Shown: positions 36,087 through 45,714 of the stretch, one piece after another
Position numbering within the stretch: the first letter of the stretch is position 1
Layout of the letters: each line of letters opens with the position of its first letter
Assembly (NCBI GenBank): GCA_017500845.1
Contig: JAFVXY010000005.1
Span: forward strand, 1-57,245
Reading direction: 5' to 3'
DNA length: 57,245 bases
Source: Clostridia bacterium
Lineage (GTDB): Bacteria; Bacillota; Clostridia; Christensenellales; Pumilibacteraceae
Notes under the pieces: generated by a model
What the model saw: the letters and a program-made list of their open reading frames with translations, nothing else
Databases searched by the model: none
What the model was told of the DNA's origin: nothing
Position numbers and translations under genes: made by a program

Positions 36087-36407
36087 ATGATTAGAAAAAC
36101 AAAAGATCGCACTATCCCTAAAGAACCCTATAAAGTAAGAAAATATTTTGTTGTAGCACATGCCATTAAACGTATGAACGAAAGGAAAATTTCAAAAGGA
36201 GAGTTATATTATAACTTGACCAGAAAGCCTCTTGCTGTAACTAAAGTAAAAATAGATAAATATGGCAGACCTTCTTATAGAAAAACAACAAAAAATAAAA
36301 TCACATCTGCAATTAATCCCAAAAATAAAAATGTGGTTTCGGTGAATAGGCTTCACACTAAAACATACAAAGAATTGATTAAAAACAAAAAATTTAAAAG
36401 GAGATAA
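36087..36407 (+). CDS. Small basic DUF4258-like protein, possible toxin
   Basis: 106 aa, very basic. The core HAIKRMNERKISKGELYYNL, then KYGRPSYRKTT, VVSVNRLHTKTY, resembles DUF4258 proteins, a RelE/BrnT-like group with a conserved HA-x3-RM-x2-R motif. AAGGAGGTGAT, a near-perfect SD, precedes the ATG. First gene of a two-gene operon facing the WYL regulator. A toxin role is inferred from the fold group, size and partner; it is not shown. Confidence 0.6.
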   Translation: MIRKTKDRTIPKEPYKVRKYFVVAHAIKRMNERKISKGELYYNLTRKPLAVTKVKIDKYGRPSYRKTTKNKITSAINPKNKNVVSVNRLHTKTYKELIKNKKFKRR

Positions 36408-36409
36408 AA

Positions 36410-36637
36410 ATGAAGTTATCACAAAAAAGTATAGATTTTATAAAAAATAACGTTTTAACCGAATTAGGATTTGAGGCTATAACTAATGATAATCTACAAG
36501 AAATTGTTAATTATATTGCAGACTACTATGAAATTCCTTTAGCACAAGCAAAAGAAAATGGCGAACTTATTGACGAAAATCTTTTAGAATTATCAGCTTA
36601 TGTTATAACTGAAATAACAACAAATCCTGAGTGGTAA
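36410..36637 (+). CDS. Small acidic helical protein, possible partner/antitoxin
   Basis: 75 aa, acidic (for example LGFEAITNDNLQEIVNYIADYYE). AAAAGGAG precedes the ATG, which lies 2 bp after the stop of the basic DUF4258-like gene. A basic plus acidic small pair with shared transcription fits a toxin-antitoxin module with the antitoxin second, but I recognise no antitoxin fold. Confidence 0.55.
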   Translation: MKLSQKSIDFIKNNVLTELGFEAITNDNLQEIVNYIADYYEIPLAQAKENGELIDENLLELSAYVITEITTNPEW

Positions 36638-36812
36638 ACTTTATAAAACCAACTGGCACCCATCACGTAAAAACAATTAGAAAATATCATAAAAAGAAGA
36701 AAAAAAGAATTTAGAAATTTTGAAAACAGAAAATAAAATTATGTTTTAAAAAAGAAAAAGCGACTATTTTGCCTATACAGGTAAAATAAAGTAACAAAGC
36801 AGTTCATTTTAC
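36638..36812. other. AT-rich tail of the accessory island
   Basis: No clear gene. A GTG-started open frame of 27 codons (36631-36714), overlapping the previous stop, ends in a lysine-rich tail and has no good SD. The rest is A-rich with a small hairpin (TTTTGCCT / AGGTAAAA). Confidence 0.4.
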
Positions 36813-36847
36813 AAAAAAGGGCAAGCGCATATTTGCGTTTGCCCTTT
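36813..36847 (-). terminator. Terminator after ilvE
   Basis: Minus strand GGGCAAACGCA, 4-nt loop, TGCGCTTGCCC, then TTTTTTG. It is about 25 bp after the ilvE stop. Confidence 0.85.
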
Positions 36848-36872
36848 GATATTACTAATTGAGTAGCCGATA

Positions 36873-37934
36873 TTATTGCTTAATGATATCTACCCAGCCG
36901 AACTTATCTTCGTACTTGCCGTTTTGGATACCGGTAAGCTCGTCGTAAATCATCTTGCTGATCTCGCCCATCTCGCCGCCGTTTACCACATAGTCCTTAC
37001 CCTGATAGCAGAAGCATCCTACCGGGGAAATAACTGCTGCAGTACCCGTACCGAAGATTTCGGTGAGTGCGCCGCTATCTGCTGCCGCTGCAACCTTGCG
37101 GATATCTACGTTGCCTTCCTTAACCTTGATACCGTGCTTTTTGAGCAAAGCGATTACACTGCGACGAGTGATGCCCGGCAAAATGCTACCGCGAAGCGCA
37201 GGAGTATAAACAACGCCGTCCATAACAAAGAAGATGTTCATTGCGCCAACTTCTTCTACATAGCGGTGATACTTAGCGTCAAGCCACATAGCCTGATCGT
37301 AGCCCTTCTTCTGTGCGGCCTCACCTGCCTTCATGCTTGCAGCGTAGTTACCGATAACCTTATGTCCACCGGTACCGCCAACAGCAGCACGAACATAGTT
37401 CTCTTCTACAAAAAGCTTAACGGGAGCCAAGCCGTTTGCGTAGTATGCGCCAACGGGGCTTACGATAACGTACATATAGTACGACTTGGAAGCGTGAACA
37501 CCAAGCGCAGGCTCGGTAGCAATCATCGTGGGACGAATGTAAAGTGCAGTACCGGGCTCGGTGGGAATCCACTCCTCGTCGATGAAAATAAGCTGCTTGA
37601 TTGCGTCATAAACAAACTCTTTATCAAACGCAGGCATGCAAACTCTTTCAGCCGAGTCACACATTCTGTCAAGGTTGTCGTTAAGACGGAAAAGACGGAT
37701 TTCGCCCTTATCGTTCTTGTACGCCTTTGCGCCCTCGAACACGCCCTGTGCATAATGCAAAACCGATGCCGACGGAGCAAGGTGCAAATCCTGCCACGGC
37801 TGGATACGAGCGTTCTTCCACTCGCCGTTCTCATACTCCATAATGAACATATGGTCGGTGAAGAATTTACCGAAGCCAAGCTTGCCGGACGGTTTTTCCT
37901 TTTTGTTTTCGGTCTTGATAATTTTAAGTTCCAT
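36873..37934 (-). CDS. ilvE: Branched-chain amino acid aminotransferase
   Basis: 353 aa, fold-type IV PLP enzyme. Motifs: HYAQGVFEGAKAYK near residue 60, YIRPTMIATEP, and the EEVGAMNIFFV segment. It swaps the amino group between glutamate and the 2-oxoacids of Leu, Ile and Val. Its 2-oxoacids would feed the Vor-type oxidoreductase elsewhere in the window. AAAGGAG precedes the ATG. Last of a tyrS-yigZ-ilvE run. Confidence 0.94.
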   Translation of the reverse strand: MELKIIKTENKKEKPSGKLGFGKFFTDHMFIMEYENGEWKNARIQPWQDLHLAPSASVLHYAQGVFEGAKAYKNDKGEIRLFRLNDNLDRMCDSAERVCMPAFDKEFVYDAIKQLIFIDEEWIPTEPGTALYIRPTMIATEPALGVHASKSYYMYVIVSPVGAYYANGLAPVKLFVEENYVRAAVGGTGGHKVIGNYAASMKAGEAAQKKGYDQAMWLDAKYHRYVEEVGAMNIFFVMDGVVYTPALRGSILPGITRRSVIALLKKHGIKVKEGNVDIRKVAAAADSGALTEIFGTGTAAVISPVGCFCYQGKDYVVNGGEMGEISKMIYDELTGIQNGKYEDKFGWVDIIKQ

Positions 37935-37961
37935 TTTATTTTTCTCCTTTACGCTTTCGCG

Positions 37962-38560
<599 letters not shown>

Positions 38561-38564
<4 letters not shown>

Positions 38565-39769
38565 TTGATTATGATTTTAATGTGCGACTTTTTGCCTTTA
38601 TGCAAAACGAATTCATTTTTGTCGGTGAAATCAGCAACCGTTGCGCTTACTAAGCTAACCTTATCGTCGTTGATTTTTACGCCGCCGCCCTCGATTACTC
38701 TGCGCGCTTCGCTTTTGGACGAAGTTGTTTTTGCAAGCACCAAAAGGTCTACGATAGGAGTTGCTCCCGTGATTTCAAGCTCAACCGTGGGCATTTCGCC
38801 GCCGCCACCAAACGCGCCCTGCGCCTGTGCCGCCGCCTTTTTTGCCTCCTCTTCGCCGTGAACGAGAGCCGTAACCTCGTAAGCCAGGCGCTTTTTGGCT
38901 TCGTTGATACGCTCATCCTTGTGTTTGCAAAGCTCGGCAATTTCGTCAAGCTCGACAAAGGTCAAAAGTTTGAGGCATTCCTCTACCTTTACGTCCTCTA
39001 CGTTGCGGAAATATTGGTAGAACTCGTACGGCGTGGTTTTGTTTGCGTCAAGCCACAGCGCACCCTTTGCCGTCTTGCCCATCTTTTTGCCCTCGGAATT
39101 TTCGAGAAGCGTAAACGTCATAGCATAAGCGTCTGCCGACTCCTTGCGCCTTATAAGGTCTGCGCCTGCAAGCATATTGCTCCACTGGTCGTTGCCGCCC
39201 ACCTGAAGCTTTACGCCATGCTGCTTGTACAGCATATAGAAGTCGTAGCCCTGCATAAGCATATAGTTGAATTCGAGGAAGCTGAGGCCCTTTTCCATAC
39301 GAGCCTTGTAGCACTCGGCGGTAAGCATCTTGTTTACCGAAAAGTACGTACCTACCTCACGCAAAAAGCCTACGTAATTGAGCTTTGTAAGCCAGTCTGC
39401 ATTGTTGAGCATAAGCGCGGCATTTTCGCCCTCGAAGCGAATAAAGCGCTTAAGCTGGTTTTTGAACGCCTCGCAGTTGTGAGCAATCGTTTCCTCGCTC
39501 ATCATACTACGCATATCCGTTCTGCCCGACGGGTCGCCGATCATGGCCGTGCCGCCGCCTATAAGCGCAATGGGCCTGTGACCTGCGCGTTGAAGGTGTG
39601 CCATCGCCATGATGGGAATATAGTGACCTATATGCAAGCTGTCTGCCGTCGGATCAAAGCCAACGTAAAACGGAACGCTTTCGCTACCAAGAAGCTTGCG
39701 AAGGTCATCCTCGAATACGGTTTGCTTTATAAATCCTCTTTCGTACAGAGTATCTAAAACGTTTTTCAT
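38561..39769 (-). CDS. tyrS: Tyrosyl-tRNA synthetase
   Basis: 402 aa class I synthetase. It has SLHIGHYIP (HIGH) and GKKMGKTAKGA (KMSKS) motifs, and a C-terminal S4 RNA-binding domain (about 335-402). It charges tRNA-Tyr. I chose ATG 39769; no SD is close, while a TATAAA box ends 6 bases before it. It may thus have an internal leaderless promoter, though the -35 is poor. Confidence 0.95.
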
Positions 39770-39786
39770 CAAAATTTTATACTGCC

Positions 39787-40983
39787 TTATTTAAGTTTTG
39801 CGATTTCTGCCTTAAACATATCGCCAAGACGGTGAATACCCGTGTCAATACGATCGGGAGTTGCGTTGGAGAAGTTAAGGCGCATGGTGTTAAGTCCGCT
39901 TCCGTCGTGGAAGAATACTTGACCCTGAATGTACGCAACGTCGTGCTTGATTGCCTCGGGAGCAAGTTCTACGGTGTTGATGGGAGCGTTAAATTCACCC
40001 CAAATGAACAAGCCACCCTCTGCATTGATATAGCTGTATTCCTCGGGCATATACTTGTTGATTGCGTCAATCATAGCGTTTTTGCGCTCTCTGTAGATGG
40101 GCAAGCTCTTTTCGATATTGGGGAAAAGATAGCCACGGCGGAGATATTCGCTTACGATAAGCTGCGAAAGGTTGGAGGTCGAAACGTCCACGCCCTGCTT
40201 ACAGATGGTAAGCTTGCGGATAACCTCCTTAGAGCCTACTGCTACTGCAACACGGAGTCCGGGTGCAAGAACCTTAGAGAAGCTGGTTACGTACACTACG
40301 TTGCCATGGGTATCGAAGCTCTTAAGTGCGGGAACAGGCTCGCCCTCGAAGCGAAGCTTGCCGTACGGATCGTCCTCGATAACCATTACGTTGTACTTAG
40401 CCGTAATCGATGCGATTTCCTTGCGGTTTGCTACCGAGTAAACCTTACCCGTGGGGTTGGAGAACGTCGGTACGATGTACAACATTTTGGGCTTATACTG
40501 AATGATTTTGTTTTCCAAATCCTCGATATCAAGACCGTTTTTGTCAGAGTTTACACCTACGATTTTTGCCTGATACGACTGGAAGATCTGCAAAGCCGTA
40601 AGGTATGTAGGATTCTCTACCAAAACCACGTCACCCTTGTCAAGGAAGGTCTTGCTCATAAGGTCGAGGCCCTGCTGGCCGCCGCTTATTACAAGAGTCT
40701 GATCAAGCTCGATGTTCTCGATACCCGAGGTCTTTACGTACTCGATGCACTGCTCTCTAAGGGGAACGAAGCCCTCGGTAGTGCCATACTGCAATGCTGC
40801 CGTTGCCTTACCCTCGGCAAGAAGCTCGTGAGCAATTTCCTGAACTTCCTTTTGGGGAAGACACTGAGTCGCGGGGAATCCGCCTGCAAAAGAAATAATT
40901 TCGGGCCTTGTCAAAAGTTTGAGAATTTCTCTCGTTGCAGAACCGTTCAAAAGGCTCATTCTTTCGCTGTAATTGTAATCCAT
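39787..40983 (-). CDS. PLP-dependent aminotransferase, fold type I (LysN/2-aminoadipate type)
   Basis: 398 aa. N-terminal SLLNGSATREILKLLTRPE and ISFAGGFPA match the 2-aminoadipate/aromatic aminotransferase group related to MocR enzymes, without a DNA-binding domain. The PLP lysine sits in TSFSKVLAPGLR. Substrate unproven; an aromatic or 2-aminoadipate-like amino acid is likely. AAGGAGA precedes the ATG. Confidence 0.87.
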   Translation of the reverse strand: MDYNYSERMSLLNGSATREILKLLTRPEIISFAGGFPATQCLPQKEVQEIAHELLAEGKATAALQYGTTEGFVPLREQCIEYVKTSGIENIELDQTLVISGGQQGLDLMSKTFLDKGDVVLVENPTYLTALQIFQSYQAKIVGVNSDKNGLDIEDLENKIIQYKPKMLYIVPTFSNPTGKVYSVANRKEIASITAKYNVMVIEDDPYGKLRFEGEPVPALKSFDTHGNVVYVTSFSKVLAPGLRVAVAVGSKEVIRKLTICKQGVDVSTSNLSQLIVSEYLRRGYLFPNIEKSLPIYRERKNAMIDAINKYMPEEYSYINAEGGLFIWGEFNAPINTVELAPEAIKHDVAYIQGQVFFHDGSGLNTMRLNFSNATPDRIDTGIHRLGDMFKAEIAKLK

Positions 40984-41050
40984 TATACTATCTCCTTACG
41001 CTTATAATTGTAATCTTCGCACCTCGTGCGTTAATCCCTGAATAAAACTA

Positions 41051-41905
41051 CTATTCCTTTGTTATGAAAATCAAGCCGACAGTGCCCGGTCCACAATGAC
41101 ATCCGATAACCGGTCCTATCTCGTACTTTTTGATTTCAAGCTCCGGATAGCTTTCGCCGATAAGCTCGGCAGTAAAATCTCTGTCCTCATCCGCGTCTCC
41201 ACTTATAATGCAAACGGGATACGAGGTGTCGATATTGTCCTTACCCATATAGCCGATTAGCGTATTAAGCGCTTTTTTCCTACCCTTTTGCGAGGGAAGG
41301 CTAACGAGCTGACCGTCGCTTACCGTAATAATCGGCTTTATACCAAAGATTGTGCCAATGCCCGCCTTAAACGAGGTGAGTCTGCCACCGCGCTTAAGAT
41401 ATACGAGATCGTCCACCGTAAAGTAAATACGAACCTTCTCGCGGAACTTCTCGACAAATTTAACAACCTCTTCGTCCGAAGCACCGCTATTATGAAGCTT
41501 AGCCGCAAAATAAACGGTTATGCCAGCACCGAGGCTGATATTGCGTGTATCCAAAACGGTGCATTTGCGATCGGGATACTTTGCTTTAAGCTCCTCCAAG
41601 GCGGTGTTCATATACGAAAAAGTACCGCTCATTTTGTGCGAAAAGCTTACGTACAAAACGTCCTCACCCGCTGCAAAAACAGGCTCGAAATACTGAATAT
41701 AGTCGTAGGAATTGAGTGCCTGCGTCTTTGCGGAAGCGCCCTTTCTCATCTTATCGAAAAACGCCTTATAATCGGTTGTCTTGCCGCAGTCATAAAGGGC
41801 TTCATCGCCGCCCACTGTATACGGCATCTCGATAAGCGTAATACCAAGCTCCTGTATCGTTTTATAGTCGAGCTCGCAATCTGCGTCACAAAAAAATCTA
41901 CTCAT
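41051..41905 (-). CDS. DegV family fatty-acid-binding protein
   Basis: 284 aa. DegV layout: N-terminal DADCELDYKTIQELGITLIEMPYTVGGDE, SFSHKMSGTF, then LKRGGRLTSFKAGIG. Such proteins (FakB type) bind a fatty acid for phosphorylation by FakA and membrane lipid synthesis. No FakA is in the window. ATG 41905 follows AAGGAGAGGGGGA. Confidence 0.88.
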   Translation of the reverse strand: MSRFFCDADCELDYKTIQELGITLIEMPYTVGGDEALYDCGKTTDYKAFFDKMRKGASAKTQALNSYDYIQYFEPVFAAGEDVLYVSFSHKMSGTFSYMNTALEELKAKYPDRKCTVLDTRNISLGAGITVYFAAKLHNSGASDEEVVKFVEKFREKVRIYFTVDDLVYLKRGGRLTSFKAGIGTIFGIKPIITVSDGQLVSLPSQKGRKKALNTLIGYMGKDNIDTSYPVCIISGDADEDRDFTAELIGESYPELEIKKYEIGPVIGCHCGPGTVGLIFITKE

Positions 41906-41960
41906 TTCCCCCTCTCCTTGTCGATCTTTTGGATTTGCAGTGTTATGCCACTACCAATAT

Positions 41961-41989
41961 ATTATAAACTATTATAAAAATAAACGCAA
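41961..41989 (-). promoter_or_regulatory. Promoter of degV
   Basis: Minus strand TTGCGT, 17-bp spacer, TATAAT. The -35 box lies inside the terminator hairpin of the upstream rsmF-like gene. Confidence 0.7.
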
Positions 41990-41996
41990 GCGTTTT
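41971..41996 (-). terminator. Terminator after the rsmF-like gene
   Basis: Minus strand AAACGC, TT, GCGTTT, then ATTTTTAT. A short stem immediately after the stop codon. Confidence 0.6.
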
Positions 41997-41999
41997 GAC

Positions 42000-43277
42000 T
42001 TATAATCTGAGTCCTTTGGGGTAAAGGTTTTTATATCTACCGTCACTGCCCTTAAATCCACCAAGCGGCGCACCGAGAACAGTAATAGCTCCGTAACCCT
42101 TATGCTCACCAAACAGCTCCTCGCCGTGAATGTACTTTTTAAGCTCGTCCTCGTTTGGCTCATAACAAAACATTTCACCGCCAAACGCCGAAAAAAAGTG
42201 ATGGTCGGGCTTGAAAATTTTACCCTCCATTCTGCCTATTTTTACACCGCCCGACACTATCCTTTTTAGTGGCATATTTTGTCTTAGCGCAGGCACAAAA
42301 AACATTCCGTTATTTTCGCAGTAATCAAGCCTTTTACCTATCGTTGACATCAAAAACTCATCTACGTTCTTGTTTTTTGCGTACTTTATAGGCTTATACG
42401 ACGTTATCTCGCCGCCCTCTTTTTTTGTGAGCGCAACGAAAAATTGGCCTTCGCCCACCCCAATATGCGGATAAAATCTTCGCATACGGCTGTCGGTATA
42501 ATGAGCAGTATGAGGCAAAACAGACGGTAGTGGCTCCTTAACCTCGTATTCGTACTTAGACAAAAACTCCTCAATTACGCCCTCATTTTCGCGCGGGGAA
42601 AATGTACAAGTGGAATAGATAAGCATCCCTCCCCTTTTTAGAACCTTGTGCGCGCTATCAAGTATAGCAAGCTGTCTGATTGCACAGCTTACCGAATGCT
42701 CCTTGCTCCACTCTAATATTGCGCCCTCGTCCTTACGGAACATTCCCTCGCCCGAGCAAGGCGCATCAACCAACACCAGGTCGAAAATTTCACCCAAAGC
42801 TTCAAGCTCTAAGGGGGAGTGATTGGTTACAGCCACGTTTCTAAAGCCCAAGCGCTCGACATTGCTTTTTAGCACTGCGGCACGCGAGGGGTTAATTTCG
42901 TTGGATATAAGAAAGTCCACCTTGCGAGCAAGGTGAACGGTTTTGCCGCCGGGTGCGGCGCACATATCGAGAGCCAGCGTTGCATGTGTGTCGTAAGCGT
43001 TAGCAACCGCCATGGCAGACGGCTCTTGAAAATACATGAGCCCTGCGTGATGAAAGGGATGATTACCCCACTTCTCCTCGCTGTCCATATAGTAAGAGTG
43101 GTCTGCAAAAGGCACGGGTGCATACTGCCCCATGCGCGAAAGCAACTCCTTGTCAGCAATCTTGTTGCCGTTTACCCAAAAAGCCTTTGTGTGCGGCAAG
43201 CCATACGAGCGCACGAAGCGCTCGTAATCGGGGACTATGGACTGCATTTCTTCCAAAAATTCAAGCGGTAATTTCAT
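42000..43277 (-). CDS. RsmF/RsmB-type rRNA (cytosine-C5) methyltransferase
   Basis: 425 aa. It has a SAM-binding fold with DMCAAPGGKTVHLA, the catalytic cysteine in DAPCSGEGMFRKD and the second conserved cysteine in STCTFSPRENEGVIE. The C-terminal 120 residues look like a PUA-type RNA-binding part. It methylates a cytosine in rRNA; the RsmF group best matches the domain layout. It lies 6 bp after pyrG with only a distant GGAG, so translation probably depends on coupling. Confidence 0.9.
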   Translation of the reverse strand: MKLPLEFLEEMQSIVPDYERFVRSYGLPHTKAFWVNGNKIADKELLSRMGQYAPVPFADHSYYMDSEEKWGNHPFHHAGLMYFQEPSAMAVANAYDTHATLALDMCAAPGGKTVHLARKVDFLISNEINPSRAAVLKSNVERLGFRNVAVTNHSPLELEALGEIFDLVLVDAPCSGEGMFRKDEGAILEWSKEHSVSCAIRQLAILDSAHKVLKRGGMLIYSTCTFSPRENEGVIEEFLSKYEYEVKEPLPSVLPHTAHYTDSRMRRFYPHIGVGEGQFFVALTKKEGGEITSYKPIKYAKNKNVDEFLMSTIGKRLDYCENNGMFFVPALRQNMPLKRIVSGGVKIGRMEGKIFKPDHHFFSAFGGEMFCYEPNEDELKKYIHGEELFGEHKGYGAITVLGAPLGGFKGSDGRYKNLYPKGLRL

Positions 43278-43283
43278 ACCGAT

Positions 43284-44891
43284 TTATTTGCGCTCCTTGT
43301 TTGCAAGCGACTGCTTTATAAACAACACGAAAAGCGGGTGCGGCTTGTGCGGACGGGACTTAAATTCGGGGTGATACTGTACGCCCACGTGAAAAAGCTT
43401 ATCCTGAATTTCTACCGCTTCTACAAGCGTACCGTCAGGCGAGGTGCCACAAACGGTAAGGCCGTGTCCACTAAGAAGCTCCTTATATTCGTTGTTAAAC
43501 TCATACCTATGGCGGTGGCGCTCCCAAATCGAATTGGCTTCATACGCCTTATAAAGGCTTGTTCCTTCCTTTACAATACATTCATAAGCACCAAGGCGCA
43601 TGCTGCCGCCTGTGTTTTGCAAGCCCATCTGTCCACTCATTATATCTATAACCTTATGCTTGGAGTTGGGATTGAACTCACAGCTATGAGCGTCAATTAA
43701 ACCCGCAACGTTGCGCGCATGCTCGATTGTAAGAATTTGCATACCAAGGCAGATACCAAAGTACGGCAGGTCATGCTCGCGGCAATATTTTGCGGCAAAC
43801 ACCATGCCCTCGATACCTCTGTCACCAAAGCCGCCCGGCAAGATTATGCCGTCACAGTCCCCCATAAGCTGGTGGGCGGTGGAAGCGTTGATTTCCTCGG
43901 AATCGATCCACTTAAGATCGATATTTGCGCCGTTTTCGATACCTGCATGGGTGAGTGCTTCCACTACCGATAAATAAGTATCGTACATCTTTACATACTT
44001 GCCGACAAGTCCGATGCGTACCGTTTTGGTACGATTGTGAGCCTTATCGAGCATATTGAGCCAAGCGGAAATATCCGGCTCGTTTTCGGGCAGTCCAAGC
44101 TCACGTGAAACAATCTTGGTAAGATTGCTCTTTTCCAGCATAAGCGGTGCCTCGTACAAAAGCGACACGTCAAGGTTGTCGATTACGCAGTCGGGCTTAA
44201 CGTTACAAAAGAGTGCAATCTTGTTGCGAGCAGACTGACTAAGAGGCATTTCGCTTCTTACTACGATAATGTTGGGGAAAATACCCTTGGACTGAAGCTC
44301 TGCAACAGAATGCTGGGTGGGCTTTGTTTTGATTTCGCCCGAAACGCGTATATAAGGAGCAAGCGTAACGTGAATAAACATACAGTTTTCTCTACCCACC
44401 TCGTTGGCAACCTGTCTTATAGACTCAAGGAACGGAAGTCCCTCGATGTCACCGGTCGTGCCGCCGATTTCGGTAATAACGATATCCGCCTCGCTCTTTT
44501 TGCCTACGGAATAGATAAACTTTTTGATTTCGCCCGTGATGTGCGGAATAACTTGAACAGTCATACCGTTGTATACGCCGTTGCGCTCGTTATTGAGAAC
44601 GTTCCAATAAACCCTACCCGAAGTAAGATTGGAAAATTTGTTGAGATTTTCGTCTATAAAACGCTCGTAATGACCAAGATCGAGGTCGGTTTCGCTTCCG
44701 TCCTCGGTAACGTACACCTCGCCGTGCTGATACGGGCTCATTGTACCAGGGTCGATGTTGATATACGGGTCAAGCTTTTGGGCAATAACCTTAAGTCCCT
44801 TAGCCTTAAGCATCATACCGAGTGATGCCGCAGTAATACCCTTACCGAGTCCGCTTACTACACCACCTGTCACAAAAATGTACTTTGTCAT
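43284..44891 (-). CDS. pyrG: CTP synthase
   Basis: 535 aa. Synthase domain: [14 protein letters not shown] and [16 protein letters not shown]. Glutaminase domain: FGICLGMQ with the catalytic Cys, and [10 protein letters not shown] with His/Glu. It makes CTP from UTP and glutamine. AAGGAG lies 6 bases before ATG 44891. The 5' end overlaps the 3' end of dapF by 50 bp. Confidence 0.97.
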   Translation of the reverse strand: MTKYIFVTGGVVSGLGKGITAASLGMMLKAKGLKVIAQKLDPYINIDPGTMSPYQHGEVYVTEDGSETDLDLGHYERFIDENLNKFSNLTSGRVYWNVLNNERNGVYNGMTVQVIPHITGEIKKFIYSVGKKSEADIVITEIGGTTGDIEGLPFLESIRQVANEVGRENCMFIHVTLAPYIRVSGEIKTKPTQHSVAELQSKGIFPNIIVVRSEMPLSQSARNKIALFCNVKPDCVIDNLDVSLLYEAPLMLEKSNLTKIVSRELGLPENEPDISAWLNMLDKAHNRTKTVRIGLVGKYVKMYDTYLSVVEALTHAGIENGANIDLKWIDSEEINASTAHQLMGDCDGIILPGGFGDRGIEGMVFAAKYCREHDLPYFGICLGMQILTIEHARNVAGLIDAHSCEFNPNSKHKVIDIMSGQMGLQNTGGSMRLGAYECIVKEGTSLYKAYEANSIWERHRHRYEFNNEYKELLSGHGLTVCGTSPDGTLVEAVEIQDKLFHVGVQYHPEFKSRPHKPHPLFVLFIKQSLANKERK

Positions 44892-45654
44892 AATAATCTC
44901 CTTCGTATACTTTTTCCGCTTTTCCGGTCAAATATATATTTTCGCTGTAATTAACTGTCAAAACTCCGCCGAGAAGATGAACGCTTACGTCCACTCCTCT
45001 TGGTAAAAGTCCCATTTTTACGCATACCACTACTGCCGCGCAAGCGCCCGTACCACACGAAAGCGTTTCGCCGCTTCCGCGCTCGTACACTCGCACTCTT
45101 AGTCCGTAATCTGTCCTTTGGACAAATTCTACGTTAACGCCACCCGTAAAAATTGAGTATGTCTGAAGCTGTTGGGCAACCGCCATATCGACCTTAAAGA
45201 CGTCATCCACAAGGATTACGCAGTGCGGATTGCCTACCGACACGTGAGTAAAGCGCAGATTAGAGCCATCCATAGGTGCGTTTAACCTACTAAGCAGATG
45301 AGGCTTGCCCATATCTACGGTAAACGTATCGGTGCAATTACCCACCAAAACAGTTTTTATGCCCGAATTTGTTTCTACCGTATATTCGTTTTTTGTACAT
45401 CGGCCCGATAAAATCTTTCCTATGCACCGCAGTGCGTTTCCGCACATGGCGCCCTCGCTACCGTCTGCGTTGAACATTCGCATTCTTACGTCTGCCACCG
45501 CCGAACGGCACAAAAACACCACTCCATCGCCGCCTACCCCAAAATGTCTGTCCGACATTCTTTGGGCAAGCACCGACATATCATCTATACCATTATCCAA
45601 GCAATCGACAAATATATAGTCGTTGCCGGCTCCGTGCAATTTTTCAAAACGCAT
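44842..45654 (-). CDS. dapF: Diaminopimelate epimerase
   Basis: 270 aa. Both catalytic cysteines are present: [11 protein letters not shown] and SCGTGACAA. It converts LL- to meso-diaminopimelate for lysine and peptidoglycan. The last 20 residues or so read through the ribosome binding site and first codons of pyrG in another frame. They end in a basic, cysteine-containing tail not typical of DapF. AAGGAGAG precedes the ATG. Confidence 0.94.
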   Translation of the reverse strand: MRFEKLHGAGNDYIFVDCLDNGIDDMSVLAQRMSDRHFGVGGDGVVFLCRSAVADVRMRMFNADGSEGAMCGNALRCIGKILSGRCTKNEYTVETNSGIKTVLVGNCTDTFTVDMGKPHLLSRLNAPMDGSNLRFTHVSVGNPHCVILVDDVFKVDMAVAQQLQTYSIFTGGVNVEFVQRTDYGLRVRVYERGSGETLSCGTGACAAVVVCVKMGLLPRGVDVSVHLLGGVLTVNYSENIYLTGKAEKVYEGDYYDKVHFCDRWCSKRTR

Positions 45655-45714
45655 GTATCACTCTCCTTGTATATAGCAATAATGCTTATGCACAAATCGA
45701 GCAATTCGTAACCG

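Noticed and set aside
36087-36637. Cas13d-type CRISPR locus suggested by the WYL-like regulator
   Set aside because: No repeat array and no HEPN nuclease gene (R-x4-H motifs) lie near; the island is only about 1.7 kb.
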